Positions 1 through 13,300 of a stretch of 64,000 nt of DNA are shown here, piece by piece. Numbering within the stretch: the first letter of the stretch is position 1; every line of letters starts with the position of its first letter. The stretch comes from Echiichthys vipera. Taxonomy: Eukaryota; Chordata; Actinopteri; Perciformes; Trachinidae. The translations under genes were made by a program, and so were the position numbers. The DNA lies in NCBI GenBank assembly GCA_963691815.1, contig OY829655.1, positions 27,911,439-27,975,438 of the forward strand, given 5' to 3'. The notes beneath the pieces are model-generated. The model did not search any database. It was not told the DNA's origin and was given only the letters and a program-made list of their open reading frames with translations.

Positions 1-141
1 GATGTTCTCATGTGTCCAGGTCGTCGTTATCCTCAAAGCAATTTCAGTCAAAAGCAACTGGACTTGGTTATTTTGTGTAGGAAGACGTTTCACCTCTCAT
101 CAAAGAGGCTTCATCAGTTCATGTACGCATCTGACCAGGCT

Positions 142-196
142 GGGACTGGACCAGGACCAGGACCAGGACATGACTGGACAAGGACCAGGCTGGGAC
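142..196. repeat. Short ggaccag minisatellite
   Basis: Imperfect repeats of ggaccag / ggaca. No gene overlaps. 1-140 holds nothing recognisable. Confidence 0.5.
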
Positions 197-324
197 TCTC
201 AATGCTGCAGTTTAAGCTGCATTATTTGACTCCAGTCTCTCACACATGCACGTGATTGTCACTCTCTTGAGGCAGGTGGCGCGTTAAACTGTAGGAAGTA
301 CGGGTGCAGACAGTCGAACACAGC

Positions 325-328
<4 letters not shown>

Positions 329-398
<70 letters not shown>
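329..398. repeat. (TA)n microsatellite
   Basis: About 35 uninterrupted TA units. Shorter TA tracts lie at 1366-1380 and 2111-2146. Confidence 0.95.
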
Positions 399-402
<4 letters not shown>

Positions 403-429
403 GAAACTAATGTATTAATCCAAGCACTT

Positions 430-785
430 TCAATGACTTTCATCTTCAACCTCTTGTCCCTGTCGGGGCTATGGGGGGGCTGGAGCCGATCCCAGCTGAC
501 ATCGGGCGTGAGGCGGGGTCCACCCTGGACAGGACGCCAGTCTATCACAGGACACATAGAGACAGACAACCATTCACACCTACGGGTGATTTAGAGTCAT
601 CAATGAACCGAACACCTGCACGTCTTTGGACTGTGGGAGGAAACCAGAGAACCCGGAGAAAACCCACGCTGACACGGGGAGAACATGCAAACTCCACACA
701 CAAGGGCCCCAACCGGGGTTCAAACCAGGAACACTGTTGTTGTGATGCAACAGTGCTGACCACCAGACCTCCGTGCCGCCCACTT
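430..785 (-). mobile_element. tRNA-headed teleost SINE, nearly full length
   Basis: Reverse orientation. The tail/body is at the left (cttgtccctgtcgggg) and the tRNA-like head at the right (gttcaaaccaggaac, the complement of a decayed box B). The body carries the gtccaaagacgtgcaggtgt core shared with the copies at 24.2, 25.3, 50.5 and 62.7 kb. The reading frames across it are not genes. Confidence 0.85.
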
Positions 786-1309
786 TCAATGACTTATGTC
801 TATAAACTTTCAAGGACCCGTGAGAATCATGAAATGACACATTTTGCCTCTACTACTGCTGATAAACACAAGAGATAATAAAGCGAACATCTTTAAAGTT
901 TTTTTTATTGTTTGTGAAACAAAAACATCACAGCAACAACAAGTCACACTTAATAAAGCCAGCGAGCTAATAGTGCAATTCAGTTGTGTTCAATTAACAC
1001 TTTGTCATTTCTTTCCACCAAACGCATCATAAACATAAAAACACAAACATATCAAGCCGACACCGTTTTGAAACATGTTTCAGGTTTTGAAGTGTTCTAG
1101 GGGAAACTAATGCCGTGTCTATTTAATGCACACACATGGGAAGTAAATTCCAGATTGGGCTGCTAATAATGCGCTAAAAGACAGCGTCAAGACATTTCGT
1201 GTGCTGGTTATATCATATTTGATGGTGCCCAGATCGCGATTACATGGATTCAATATGATGTGCGAGCTACCACCAATATACTGTGTTTACCCCTTTGATT
1301 ACTGTAGGA

Positions 1310-1800
1310 TATACTGTAGGTTAGTAAAAGAAGAAAATAAAAAATGGTGCTGAAAGGAGGTTTTTATATATATATATATAGGCGTTGGTTATGAGAGGAG
1401 GAAACAAGGCGTCTTCCTTTAACACATCAAATTTGATCACCCACCTGAAGAAGATTCATGCGGAGTTATACGCTACATCTGTGCAGCACAGAGATGAAAA
1501 GAAGCAACACGTTATGCCGCGACCAGTCGCAAGTATTCCTCAGACCAGTGCTTACCCGAATTGCACAGCATTGTTTACAATCATGTCGAAAAGCTAATTT
1601 CTGGTGCTGTATCCATTAGATCCACTACAGATATCTGGTCTTCAAGCGTTAACCGGGTTAGCATGTTGAGCTTGACAGCTAATTTTTTGATTGTATTATT
1701 TGCCACGTTACGGCCGGTTACTCAGTCTGGAAAAAGAGGACTTTGTTTGTTTACTACTCTGGACTGAATCTATGCATCTTCCTGGTTTTGATATTGTCTG
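1310..1800 (+). pseudogene. hAT transposase fossil (BED-finger end)
   Basis: Broken frames read NKASSFNTSNLITHLKKIHAE (BED zinc-finger second half) and, in another frame, LISGAVSIRSTTDIWSS, a stretch typical of hAT/ZBED transposases. Stops and frameshifts separate the pieces and the catalytic region is absent. A non-functional relic. Confidence 0.65.
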
Positions 1801-2867
1801 TAGCGTTGTTTGAGGCAAGATATTCTCTCACAAACAAGTAAATGAATGGCACTTTTTGGGCACTTTTTGGGCACTTGTTTTGTACAGACAGTGTTTACAT
1901 TTGAAAAGCCATGTTGCATTTATGTATGCATCCAGTGGGGCATCACAATAAAATTAGGCATAATGTGTTAATTATTATAATTAAGGTGATATGCGATGTT
2001 ATCTTAACAATTTTAGTGTAAAAAGACTGCAGATATCGGTATCGGAAATTAAGGGTTGGACAAAATCGGAATATCGGATATCGGCAGAAAAGCCAATATC
2101 GAGCATCCCTAATATATATATATATATATATATATACAGTATATATATAAATGTAAAGGCAAGTTCATTGGTGCAGCACCTTTAAATCAATCACACGATA
2201 GCTCCACATTCACTCAAGAGAGAAGAAGAAGGCCGCGGGTCACAGGACGACACATTTTACACGCAGAAGGCCAGTCATCGTATTCCTCCACTTGTCTGAC
2301 CTTATTTTGGGAATATCACTAAGTTACTTTGTCTATCTGATCCAGAATGCAGCGCTGGAAACGGAAATGCCTCCGACACTAATGAAAATGCGGGCATCAG
2401 TATCGGCAAGTACTGAAGTGCAGGCACCGATCTGATACCACGACATTTATTAGAAATAGGAATCTATTTACTGGTTAGCTCCGTTTGCTCTGACACGGTT
2501 CTTCTTAATTTGAATAAATCTGTTTAATACTGCTAAGTTGTTCTTGTTAATAAATATTCCTATACTTGTTTAGTTTAGTTGCTGTTGCACTACTGTTTTT
2601 TTTTATATTGTTATATTTAAATCTAAACTTAGCTTCCATTTGCCGTATTCATTCAGATTTTTCAGAGGGTTAAACCTGAGCCAGGCCGTACCACAATAAC
2701 AATCGTGTCACAGTCATGCAGGCGTAGTAAGATCTCTTTTCTTTTTCTTTTTTAAACACACTGGTATCAGTACCTGTACTCGGTATCGCCCGTTACCCAC
2801 AGCACGAGAATCAGAATCGGTATGGGGAGAGAAAAAATGGTATTGGGACATCTAAATTCATTCAACC
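1801..2867. other. AT-rich intergenic stretch
   Basis: No gene. Fragments such as ccgatatcggaatatcgg-like text at 2030-2100 resemble a decayed repeat; nothing else supportable. Confidence 0.4.
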
Positions 2868-3800
2868 AATCGCAATCACCTCATTCCGCATGTAGCGACA
2901 GAAGGGGAAGAGAATGCTAATACCAGGCTCAATACCCACACTGTACGTGCAGTGATGACACAAGAAACTGCTCCTGGAGTCAAACTTCCTGACGCTGCAG
3001 TTCTGGCTTCAGTTGTAATCTAATTTTGGGCACTCGGACGCACCTACTCATCACACCTGGTCACAGAGATACTTTCCCTATTTAAGGCTTTGTCGTAAGC
3101 TCCTTTCACAGCCGGTTCAAACAGAAATGGAGCGCCGTTCTGACGCTAGTACTAAAAAATGAAGCCCCTCCCTGAAAATCACACACTAGCGCAGCTGGTC
3201 TTCTCGACGGCAGTATTGTGGGATCTCTGTGTGAAAGAGGCTTTAGAGGAACACGGTTATCTGGACACCTTGGTAGTCAAGTGGACACAGTGCAGGCTTC
3301 ATGACTGCCAATCGCAATCACCTTCTTCCGCATGTAGCGACAGAAGGGGAGGAGCATGCTAATACCAGGCTTAATACTCACACTGTACGTGCAGTGAGCC
3401 AGACGTAATGACACAAGAACCTGCTTCTGGAGACAAACTTCCTGACGCTGCAGTTCTGGCTTCTGTTGTAGTCTAATTTTGGGCACACATACGCACCTAT
3501 TCATCACACCTGGTTACAGAGATACTTTCCCTGTTTGAGGCTTTGTCGTAAGCTCCTTTCACAGCCGGTTTGAGGCAGAAATGGAGCGCTGTTCTGACTC
3601 TAGTACTAAAAAATTAAGCCACTATGGAGACTCTTCTGCTCCCTCCCTGAAAATCACACACTAGAGCAGCTGATCTTCTTGACGGCAGTATTGTGGGAAC
3701 TCTGTGTGAAAGAGGCTTTAGACGAACACGGTTATCTGGACACCCTGGTAGTCAAGTGGACACAGTGCAGGCTTTATAACTGCAACGTCCCAGTTTGGAT
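2868..3800. repeat. 440-bp tandem duplication
   Basis: ccaatcgcaatcacc at 2868 recurs at 3308 with the following 440 bp (gcatgtagcgacagaagggg, aataccaggct, cctgacgctgcagttctggctt, cttcacagccggtt-type blocks) largely conserved. Small ORFs such as VLWDLCVKEALEEHGYLDTLVVKW at about 3213-3290 and again at about 3690-3765 lie inside; this may be a transposon-derived coding remnant whose family I do not recognise. Confidence 0.75.
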
Positions 3801-4174
3801 TCTGGTCTTGGGACCTTTTTTGTATGTCGTAACCCCCCCCCCCCCCCCCTACATTTCTATACTCTCCATCAAATAAAAAGGCATTAAAAGGAAATAATCT
3901 AGAATAAAAAGAAACAGTTATCATACTACATGACCAAGAAATTGGCGTTCTCCAGGAGAATCAGAACTCTCAAACCCCCCACCCTGATTAAGGAAAAAGC
4001 ATTTTGTCTATTTATGAAGTTTAAGAAATCAGGTTACTGCAAAACGACTGTTATTTGTTATTAAAGTGAATGCAAACACACTGACACAGTTCAAATTGCT
4101 TTACATAAGCCATAACCCCCCCCCAAAAAGGCAAAGCAGTCTGAGTTTCTCACACTTTCTTCTCTTCGTGTTGC

Positions 4175-7100
4175 TCAGTGGACCAGGAGCTGGGCAGCGG
4201 TCCTCTGCAGCTTCAGCCCGCTGAGAGGTGAGAAGGGAGGGAGGCCTTCGAAGCCCAGCAGCTGACGGGTGGAGGACTCCCAGCTCAGACCGAACTCCAG
4301 CCGGCTGTAGACACACGGGTACTGCCGGTCGGCCCAGCACACCCAGGCCACCGCCTTCTTCACCTCCTCCCACCGCTCAGGCCTGGAAGAACAAGCGAGT
4401 CGTCACCAACCAGGGTTTACTTTTCACCGTCTCTTCCTAAAAGCTCGGTCATAATATCCAATTTTTAACAACCAAACATATTAAATAAGATATCACTTCC
4501 ATTCGTCTTCATTTTAAAAATAAATAAATATATAAAAAGCAAAGTCGCAGGTCCTGTTTGTGCAAGTGTATTTTGGGCCTGTGTGTGTGTGTGTGTGTGT
4601 GTGTGTAACCTGAATAATAACAGTGAAATAATTGAATTTCCCCTTGTGGGATAAATAAAAGTCCTCCTCCTCAATATTGGTCCATATATAAGGCGCACCG
4701 GATTATATGGCGCTTTAGTTGAGGTGGTTCAGGATCATCTAGTAAGGATGAACCCTGGGCACCTCCCTAGGGAGGTGTTCCAGGCACGTCCAGCTGGGAG
4801 GAGGCCTCGGGGAAGACCCAGGACCAGGTGGAGAGATTAGATCTCCACACTGGCCTGGGAACGCCTCAGGATCCCCCAGTTAGAGCTGGTTAATGTGGCC
4901 CGGGAAAGGGAAGTTTGGGGTCCCCTGCTAAAGCTGCTGCCCCCACGACCCGACCCCGAAAAAGAGGCTGAAGATGAGATGAGACTGTTCTCTTACGGTT
5001 CCACATCTTTATTCTTCATATCTCGTGTTTTTGAACGTCTCCTTATATCAACTGTTGGTTGTGACCCCTGTGTGACCCTGACTGAACCACAGGTGTATTT
5101 TGGCTGCAGTGTGTGCCTTCAGCGTCAGACTCATCTGATGTTGTGTGGTCTGGTTTCGGACAGACCTGGGCTGAGGGGAGTTGTCCACGCAGAAGAGGGT
5201 GCGGAGCAGATTGCCTTCCTCCAGCTTCTCCACCCTCATCAGCTGCAGGACCAGAAGAGTCGCCAGCAGCTTCAGGATGTCTCCATGGGCCCTCACACCT
5301 ACACACACACACACGCACACACACACACACACTCTTAAGATTGGGGGGAATCCTGCTCTGAGGTAGGTCCAGTTTCCAAGGACAGAACGGAGAACTGAGC
5401 AGAATGAAAACTGGCCACAGTGACAGTTGTTATGTTATCCATTGATGATGCCAACTTCTTACTTTGAATAATGATTTCACCTTCAAAATTAACCTTTTCA
5501 ACAAACAGCGTCATAAATTTAATTATTAAAAACAAAAATAATATTTCAAGTGCAGTTCAGACGGGCAAATATACGGAAACTCATTTCCTCTCATGTAATA
5601 AAAGAAAGTCTAAGGAAAAATAAGAAACTACTGAAATGATGACTTAATGAATCATTTATGCATTCAATATTTATCTAACAGACTACGTTATTTTTGAGAT
5701 ACTACGTCATTATTTTGAAATAAAAGTCATTTTTTCGAGATACCAGGTCGTTATTTAGAGATACAAAGTTGTTATTTAGGGATAAAAGTAATTATTTTGA
5801 GATAAAAGTCGTTATTGAGATAGTTTCAGAGATAATTTGAGATAAAATCATTTATCCAGTCAATATTTATCTAACAGACTACGTTATTTTTGAGATACTA
5901 CGTCATTATTTCGAGATGAGTCATTATTTTTAGATAAAAAGTCGTTATTTTGAGATAGAAAGTCATTGTTTTGAGATAAAAGTCGTTATTTCGAGATACA
6001 AAGTCATTATTTTTAGATACAAAGTCGTTATTTTAAGATAAAAGTCATTATTTTTAGATACAAAGTCGTTATTTCGAGATACAAAGTCGTTATTTTTAGA
6101 TACAAAGTCGTTATTTTTAGATACAAAGTCGTTATTTTTAGATACAAAGTCATTATTTTGAGATACAAAGTCATTATTTTTAGATACAAAGTCATTATTT
6201 TTAGATACAAAGACGTTATTTAGGGATAAAAGTCATTATTTTTAGATACAAAGTCATTATTTTTAGATACAAAGACGTTATTTAGGGATAAAAGTCATTA
6301 TTTTTAGATACAAAGTCGTTATTTTTAGATACAAAGTCAGTATTTTTAGATACAAAGTCGTTATTTTTAGATACAAAGTCAGTATTTTTAGATACAAAGT
6401 CAGTATTTTTAGATACAAAGTCAGTATTTTTAGATACAAAGTCGTTATTTTTAGATACAAAGTCGTTATTTTAAGATAAAAGTCATTATTTTTAGATACA
6501 AAGTCATTATTTAGGGATAAAAGTCATTTTTAGATACAAAGTCGTTATTTGAAGATAAAAGTCATTATTTTTAGATACAAAGTCGTTATTTAGGGATAAA
6601 AGTCATTATTTTGAGATGAGTCAGTATTTTGACAGTATCTTTTATTATCATCTCTCCATACAATGACTACCTAATGACTAAAAATAAGACGTTTGATCAT
6701 TTTCAGTTAATCTTTGAACTCAGCTTAATGATCTAAAAAAAAGAGTTTTCTGTAATAGAGATAAGAAATCAGTTTGATGCCGTTAACACTCAAAAGTATA
6801 ACGCTAACACTTATCAGACCAATCTGTCATTTGTCATTTATAGAATTTGAACACTGCTTATACCGTGTGTTCATGTAATGTACTGAAGAAGAGTTAAAGT
6901 TTGTGTTTGTTTACTTTTAAGTGCACCACGCTACCGTAACTTAAGCGCATATTTTCTGTCTCCGTCACATAACCCGTGTCTTCTTCTGGTCCCACAAAGA
7001 CGTCCAAAGTGACCGGAAATGACAAAAGTCTCTGAAGACCTGAAACTGGTTCAGAGAGTTCTCACCTAGAGACCGGATGCCCTTGTTTTTCAGGAACACG

Positions 7101-7361
7101 TTGGCAAAGAGGTCTACGTCGACATTCACGAGTTCACCCAGTTCTGTGGTTAACTCCCAGTAGCCCTCCTGCGACACAGAGTCACACACACACACACATA
7201 TTTACATTTCTGCGATCTAATGCCGGCAAAACATTGATGGCACACAAGTACGCCAGCATACATGAACAAAATAAATAGATCAATCGCATCTTACTGCATG
7301 CTGCATCTGGAAGATCTTTGTCCATCTGAGCTTCAGCGCCTCTGAATCTGCCGACTCTCCC
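4175..7361 (-). CDS. parp4: PARP4 exons 33-36: vault (MVP)-binding C-terminus
   Basis: Exons 7295-7361, 7066-7168, 5166-5298 and 4175-4382, residues about 1701-1870. Landmarks are RWTKIFQMQHAEGYWELT, FLKNKGIRSLG, ILKLLATLLVLQLMR, DRQYPCVYSRLEFGLSWES and RQLLGFEGLPP. They align with the C-terminal domain that anchors human PARP4 to major vault protein. The 5166-5298 exon acceptor is preceded directly by a TG-rich array. The intron 5299-7065 carries the 24-bp minisatellite. Confidence 0.9.
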
Positions 7362-10300
7362 CTGAATCCACGTGATCACAGCAGAACAGTGAATGTTAGC
7401 AAGTGTGACGTCTGTTGTTAAATTAAAAACACACACACACACACACACACATACACGTACATCCAGAACTGTATACATGAACACACATGTGCTGACTTTC
7501 CTTTCCTTCCACAGGCACAGATGCACATACACGTATACGTGAATAACTTGCAGTTAACATTTAGTCTTTTCACTTTTGGCAACAGCTGTTTTCCAGGAAT
7601 TCTCATCAGGCTTTTCTAAGTTGGATTGTATCTAAAACAATGAATAAAACGATATGTTATGGGACTCACTTGCGCTGCATCATTAGTGGTCCCATCGTGG
7701 CAGCCATACGTGCAGGGCGAGCGAGCCTTTTGTTCCTCCTTAGAACACATTCATTGAATCCAAACAGTGGATCTTCTACCTCAGGCATTAGGACACTTTC
7801 ATGTAAATTCAATTTTGCAAAACACGACCTTTTTTCCCCTTGCTCATATCGAGCTACAGCGTCAAGTTGAGACCGAGAGTGTCTGAAACCAAAACCTGAA
7901 CGCTGTGTAGATGGAGCTCCACCAAATGCTCGTAGACCCTGTTGAGGAGGTTCTGCTGGAGCCAGAGGGCCACGGGAACCAAAACCTGACCCTTGTGGAG
8001 ATGGAGCTCCACCAATTGCTCGTGACCGTGGCAAGAAGCTTAGCTCCTGTTGAGGAGGTTCTGCTGGAGCCAGAGGGCCACGGGAACCAAAACCTGACCC
8101 TTGTGGAGATGGAGCTCCACCAATTGTTCGTGACAAGTAGCTTAGCTCCTGTTGAGGAGGTTCTGCTGGAGCCAGAGGGCCACGGGAACCAAAACCTGAC
8201 CCTTGTGGAGATGGAGCTCCACCAAATGCTCGTGACCCTGGCAAGAAGAGTTCACCATGGGAGTGTTGGACATGAGGCTTAGAGCCACCGTAAACACTAA
8301 AGGACATTTCAGGGGATTCAGGGATTGGGAGGGACGATTCTTCTACTGTGAGCGGCTTTACTAACAGCTTTATCTCAGAAGAATCAGTCGCACACACATT
8401 CCGCATGTCCACGGGTTCAGAATAAGCGTGACCCCTAATTCTGGGGGAGGACCTGGAACCTTCTCTTACAAAGGATTTATATCTCATCCCTGCTTGCTTT
8501 GCTTTCTCTAAAAGCTGGGACGGAGCTGACTCGGCAGAGTATGAGTGAGTAGAGGGAGGACAAGGAGGTGGAGGAGGACCACGTGGGAGTGGCATGGCTA
8601 AAGCCTCTATGAAAGGAGGGCAAGCTGGAGGGCCTAGAGCGGCTAAGCAGGGGGGTTCCTCGAGTCTCTTTTGAGGCCTTTCACTCATCTTCACTCTCTT
8701 ATATTTGAGTAGACAAACCCCCTTCAGGGGTGAGGAGGTGGTTCTCTACAAAAGAGAAATAAAGAAAAAACAAAAAGGAGTCAGAACCTCAGAACAACAC
8801 ACATAGAATTGGTCTCAAGATGAATTTATCAGGCAAACTTTTAGTCTATAACTAAAGGTTAATGATGCCAATTGGAGTTTCGTGAAGTGTTATTATTTTC
8901 GAGACTATCCACGCATTACAAATCTACAAAACATGCGTTTGCGGTCCATCCTAAAGCAGCAAGTGGGCGTGAAGGGACTCGCATATTCGACCACGGTGAG
9001 TTTATGACTCATAAAACAGAGACAAACGCAGCTCGTCAATCAAGGTGTCAATACGTAAATCACAAAAGGAAATGTGCTCTTTTCCTCCCCCCTTGTTCAC
9101 ACAATACACAATGTAACGTTACCAAAGATCCTTCCTTCGCACCCACGTCTTCGTCCTCGTCTTCATCCTCGTCTTCGTCCTCGTCTTCGTCTTCATCCTC
9201 ATCCTCGTCTTCGTCCTCGTCTTCGTCCTCGTCTTCGTCCTCGTCTTCATCCTCGTCTTCGTCCTCGTCTTCATCCTCGTCTTCATCCTCATCCTCGTCT
9301 TCGTCCTCGTCTTCGTCTTCGTCCTAAAACAAAAATACAGATGCAGCTCAAAAAGGTGACATTTAGTAAATCACAAAAGAAAATGTGCTCTCTCCTTCCC
9401 TCTCGTTCACACTATACACAATGTAACGTTACCATTATACCAAAACCCATGTCATCATCGGAAGATTCTTCCTCCGTGGACAAAATGTCTCGCTCTTGCA
9501 TAGACTTACACTCGTACACTTCCTGTTTGTAAAACAAAGACACAAATGAAGCCTATGAAAGCCTCTTTAGGCTGACGTGCTCTTTCTCTCCAGATTAAAC
9601 TAGACAGTGTGACGTTACCGCCATATCTAAAAGTTCCATATCCTCCTCTACAGACTCATCCTCCTCCTCCTCAGCACTATCTTGAGGACAAATCCAGCCG
9701 ATGTAGGGGAGGAAGTCGACATCTTCCTCTGCGATCAACTTGGGGATGTCCGTGAAGCCCTCCTCTGTTTGATCTGAGTCCTAAAAACAGGAAGTAGAGG
9801 AGTTCAGTTTGGAGCTACGAAAACCTTCAAATCCAGAGTGTACAGTGAGCGGGTGAGTTAGTGAGTGGGTGCAGTACGAATGTAACGAACCCTTTCCTCG
9901 ATGGCCACAAAGCTGGTGAACTGAGACAGGATGGAGAACTCTTTGCTTAAGTCGATGATGAACTGCTTCAGCTCCGCTTTCTTCCCCTGCAAAGGTAAAA
10001 AGTCAACATGTGGAGCTCAGACTGAACGTGTAAAACAGAGAGGGGTCGCTTTTGGTCTCAGAAGTGTCATTTATTTAGTCGCGGCTGAAATGGGTTTCCT
10101 CAGGAGGGGGGCTGGAGTCTCTTTTAGAGAGAGGGGGAGACGTTCAGCATCCGTGAGGAACTCGGAGTAGAGCCGCTGCTCCTTTGCGTTGAAAGGAGCC
10201 AGTTGAGGTGGTTCAGGATCATCTGGTAAGGATGAACCCTGGGCGCCTCCCTAGGGAGGTGTTCCAGGCACGTCCAGCTGGGAGGAGGCCTCGGGGAAGA

Positions 10301-13300
10301 CCCAGGACCAGGTGGAGAGATTAGATCTCCACACTGGCCTGGGAACGCCTCGGGATCCCCCAGTTAGAGCTGGTTAATGTGGCCCGGGAAAGGGAAGTTT
10401 GGGGTCCCCTGCAGAAGCTGCTGCCCCCGCGACCCGACCCCGGATAAGCGGTTGAAGATGAGATGAGATGCATTAAAATGCCAGAACCAACATCCGTATC
10501 ATGCTCCTAATTTACAAATAAAGCTGTCTTATAAAGTTAACCTTAATTCAGATATAAATAACCTCAGGTACACTAACCATCGGCCACCATCGGAGCCCAG
10601 TTCCGCCGATAACAATTAAATGGTTTGTCTCACAAACGCACCTCATGTTCAGCTTCGTTGGTATCCAGGCTTCCGTCTTCGTAATCCCTGATGAGGGCCC
10701 GTGCTGTTAGCTTGTGAAGAAACTAACACACACACACACACACAATCACTATCTGCAGGCTAACCTTGTTCAGATGTGTGTGAGATAATGACATTGAACA
10801 CATGACAGCTGTTGAGACTGTTGAGTATGAGTGTGTGTGTGTGTGTGTGTGTTCTCACTGTGCCTCTGGTCTTCTGCAGCTCGCTGGTCGACACCACGGT
10901 TTTGAGCTCCTGACCACTCAGGTTTCCGTGGAGGGTGGCCTGTGTGTGACGTCATTTATTAAAGGGGAAAAATGTCAAATATTTGCTGGTTATTAGTTTG
11001 ATGAGTATGAAGATCTGCTGTTCTCACTGTGTTTTATATCTGAACATTTGGATGACCCTTTTCACCAGTTTTAGACACTTTATTGAGCAAAACAATTATC
11101 CGCAAAGCAAAATAAATTGCGAACACATCGATTTAAAATAACTGCAAGCCAAAAAAGCGATCGAGCGTACCTGAGTGCAGTGAGGAACAAAGCCGTAAAC
11201 CAGAGTGTGACAGTCATTGAACAGAGCATGGAGCTGCTTGGGGGCTTGAACAGGAGGGGGCGCTGTAGGGCTGAACCTATGCCACTTCACTGACACTGAA
11301 CTGCATCCAGGAGACACCATACGCTTCACCTGACATGCCGCCTGCAGCCAAAACAGACAAACAGAGCTCATTTCACCAGTCGTCAGAAAATAAATGTTGG
11401 CTTTTTTGCTTCCGTAGATATGTTGATATGAAACCCTTAAGCGAAAAAAAGACTATCAACTATCAACCATCTCCGACATAAAACCATTTGCATGAATATA
11501 AGATGTTTCGAGCAAGTGCTTGTAGTATGAAAAGCCCGTAAGTCTGCTTTGGGATGAAATGGGAGTGAATGGCTCACACAGACGGAGCACTTTCATCCAG
11601 GAGATAACAGTTCGTGTCCTGTGTAAAAGTGACTTAAGTTACGTGACAATTGTGTTTATTTCAGCCCGTCGTCACAATATTTTCCTATGTAGTTTTAGCT
11701 CGAATTCGCGTCACTGCCCAGAGTTCGTAAAAAAGCGACACCAAGGGGCGTGAAAAAGCGTCTGTATGTGACGAGCAGGGAATGAGAACGGGTGGCAGCC
11801 GTTCAAAAACGTCCAGATTCAACATATTTGTGGTTTGCATAAACGTAAAATGCCAAAAAATATAAATGGTAAATCGACTTGTGCTTATAAAGCGCCTTTC
11901 TAGTCTTCTGGCTACTCAAGGCGCTTTCACCCATTCACACAGACATTCACACTGATGGCAGTGGACATCTACAGACCATCTGATCTAACCATTCACACCA
12001 CATTTACACACCCATGCACAGCACGGGGAGCAATTTGGGTTCAGTGTCGTGCCCAAGGGCACTTCGACATGTGGACCATAGGAGCCGGGGATCGATCACC
12101 GATCTCTGGAATGGAGGACGACCCGCTCTACCTTTGAGCTTGTATTGTGGTGACTGGGCTGTGAGAGTGGAAAGATCATGTTGGGAAATATGTGAAAAAC
12201 TAAAATTACAACAAATAAGGAACGGATATAGATAAAAACATGAACGGTCATGCTTTGGGCTCATTTTGAAGGTAAAATAGTGCAGCAAGAGTGTAACATT
12301 AGTGCTTAAGTTACATAAGGCGTGAATCATTTCTCTTTCACAAATAAGTGCATTAAAAATCTGATTATCCTGTAGGATTATTTTTGATTAGGCCTCCCTA
12401 GGGAGGTGTTCCAGGAACGTCCAGCCCGTTCATCTTGTATTTTGGCTGTTAGTGCTGAATGTTCAGTGGTGAAGCGCTCAATCTATTAACTAGATGAGGA
12501 TGAACCCTGGGCGCCTCCCTAGGGAGGTGTTCCAGGCACGTTCAGCTGGGAGGAGGCCTCGGGGAAGACCCAGGACCAGGTGGAGAGATTAGATCTCCAC
12601 ACTGGCCTGGGAACGCCTCGGGATCCCCCAGTTAGAGCTGGTTAATGTGGCCCGGGAAAGGGAAGTTTGGGGTCCCCTGCTAGAGTTGCTGCCCCCGCGA
12701 CCCGACCCCGGATAAGAGGCTGAAGATGAGATGAAATGCAGTCAGTCTCACCCTCTCTGCCCAGTTGTGTTTGGTTTTTGTGTCGAAGAACTCGAAGGCT
12801 CCGCCCCCTGCTCGGGCCAGTGCTCTCAGCATGTGCCGATTGGCTGTCGGGCTGAAATGACAAAGAAACCTTTAGACCTTTAAAATGTCTGTAATGAAAA
12901 GAAGCTCAGTGTGCAGAGCACAGTACTGCACAAATGCTACACTGAAAAATGTTCATCCCCTGACCCGCTCAGACCTGAGGCCGCAGGCGAAGAGGCGGCT
13001 GTGCTGGGCGTTGTCTCTGAGCAGCTTAAAGGTGAGCTCCGCGTTCTGGATGTGGCCGTCCGACAGCAGCAGCAGGTTCCTGACGCCACGGGACGGAGGC
13101 AGCAGGCTGAGAGCTCGCAGGGGCCGCCACAGCTCGGTGCTGCCCCCTACAGGAGGGGAGCACTGATGGGAGGGAGGAGAGCTTAACACAAAACAAATGC
13201 TGCAGCTTTACAGTCCAAACAGAATCTACTCACAGTCAGAACTCACCTTGATGAAGCGCTCGGCCGCTGGACGAGCTTCAGCGAGCGGCTGTGCTGTCAG

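Noticed and set aside
304..878. Overlapping ORFs across a TA array and SINE
   Set aside because: The repeat explains all of them; the same frames recur in each SINE copy.
1385..1767. Working hAT transposase gene
   Set aside because: Frames are broken and the catalytic region is absent; kept as a fossil only.
5690..6640. Regular repeats considered as a CRISPR array
   Set aside because: Units are contiguous without unique spacers and this is eukaryotic intron sequence.
7911..8282. Repeat-containing plus-strand ORF
   Set aside because: Shadow of the parp4 exon 32 repeats on the opposite strand.
8872..9327. Poly-serine plus-strand ORF
   Set aside because: Antisense of the acidic parp4 exon 9123-9323; no splice signals or homology support the plus strand.
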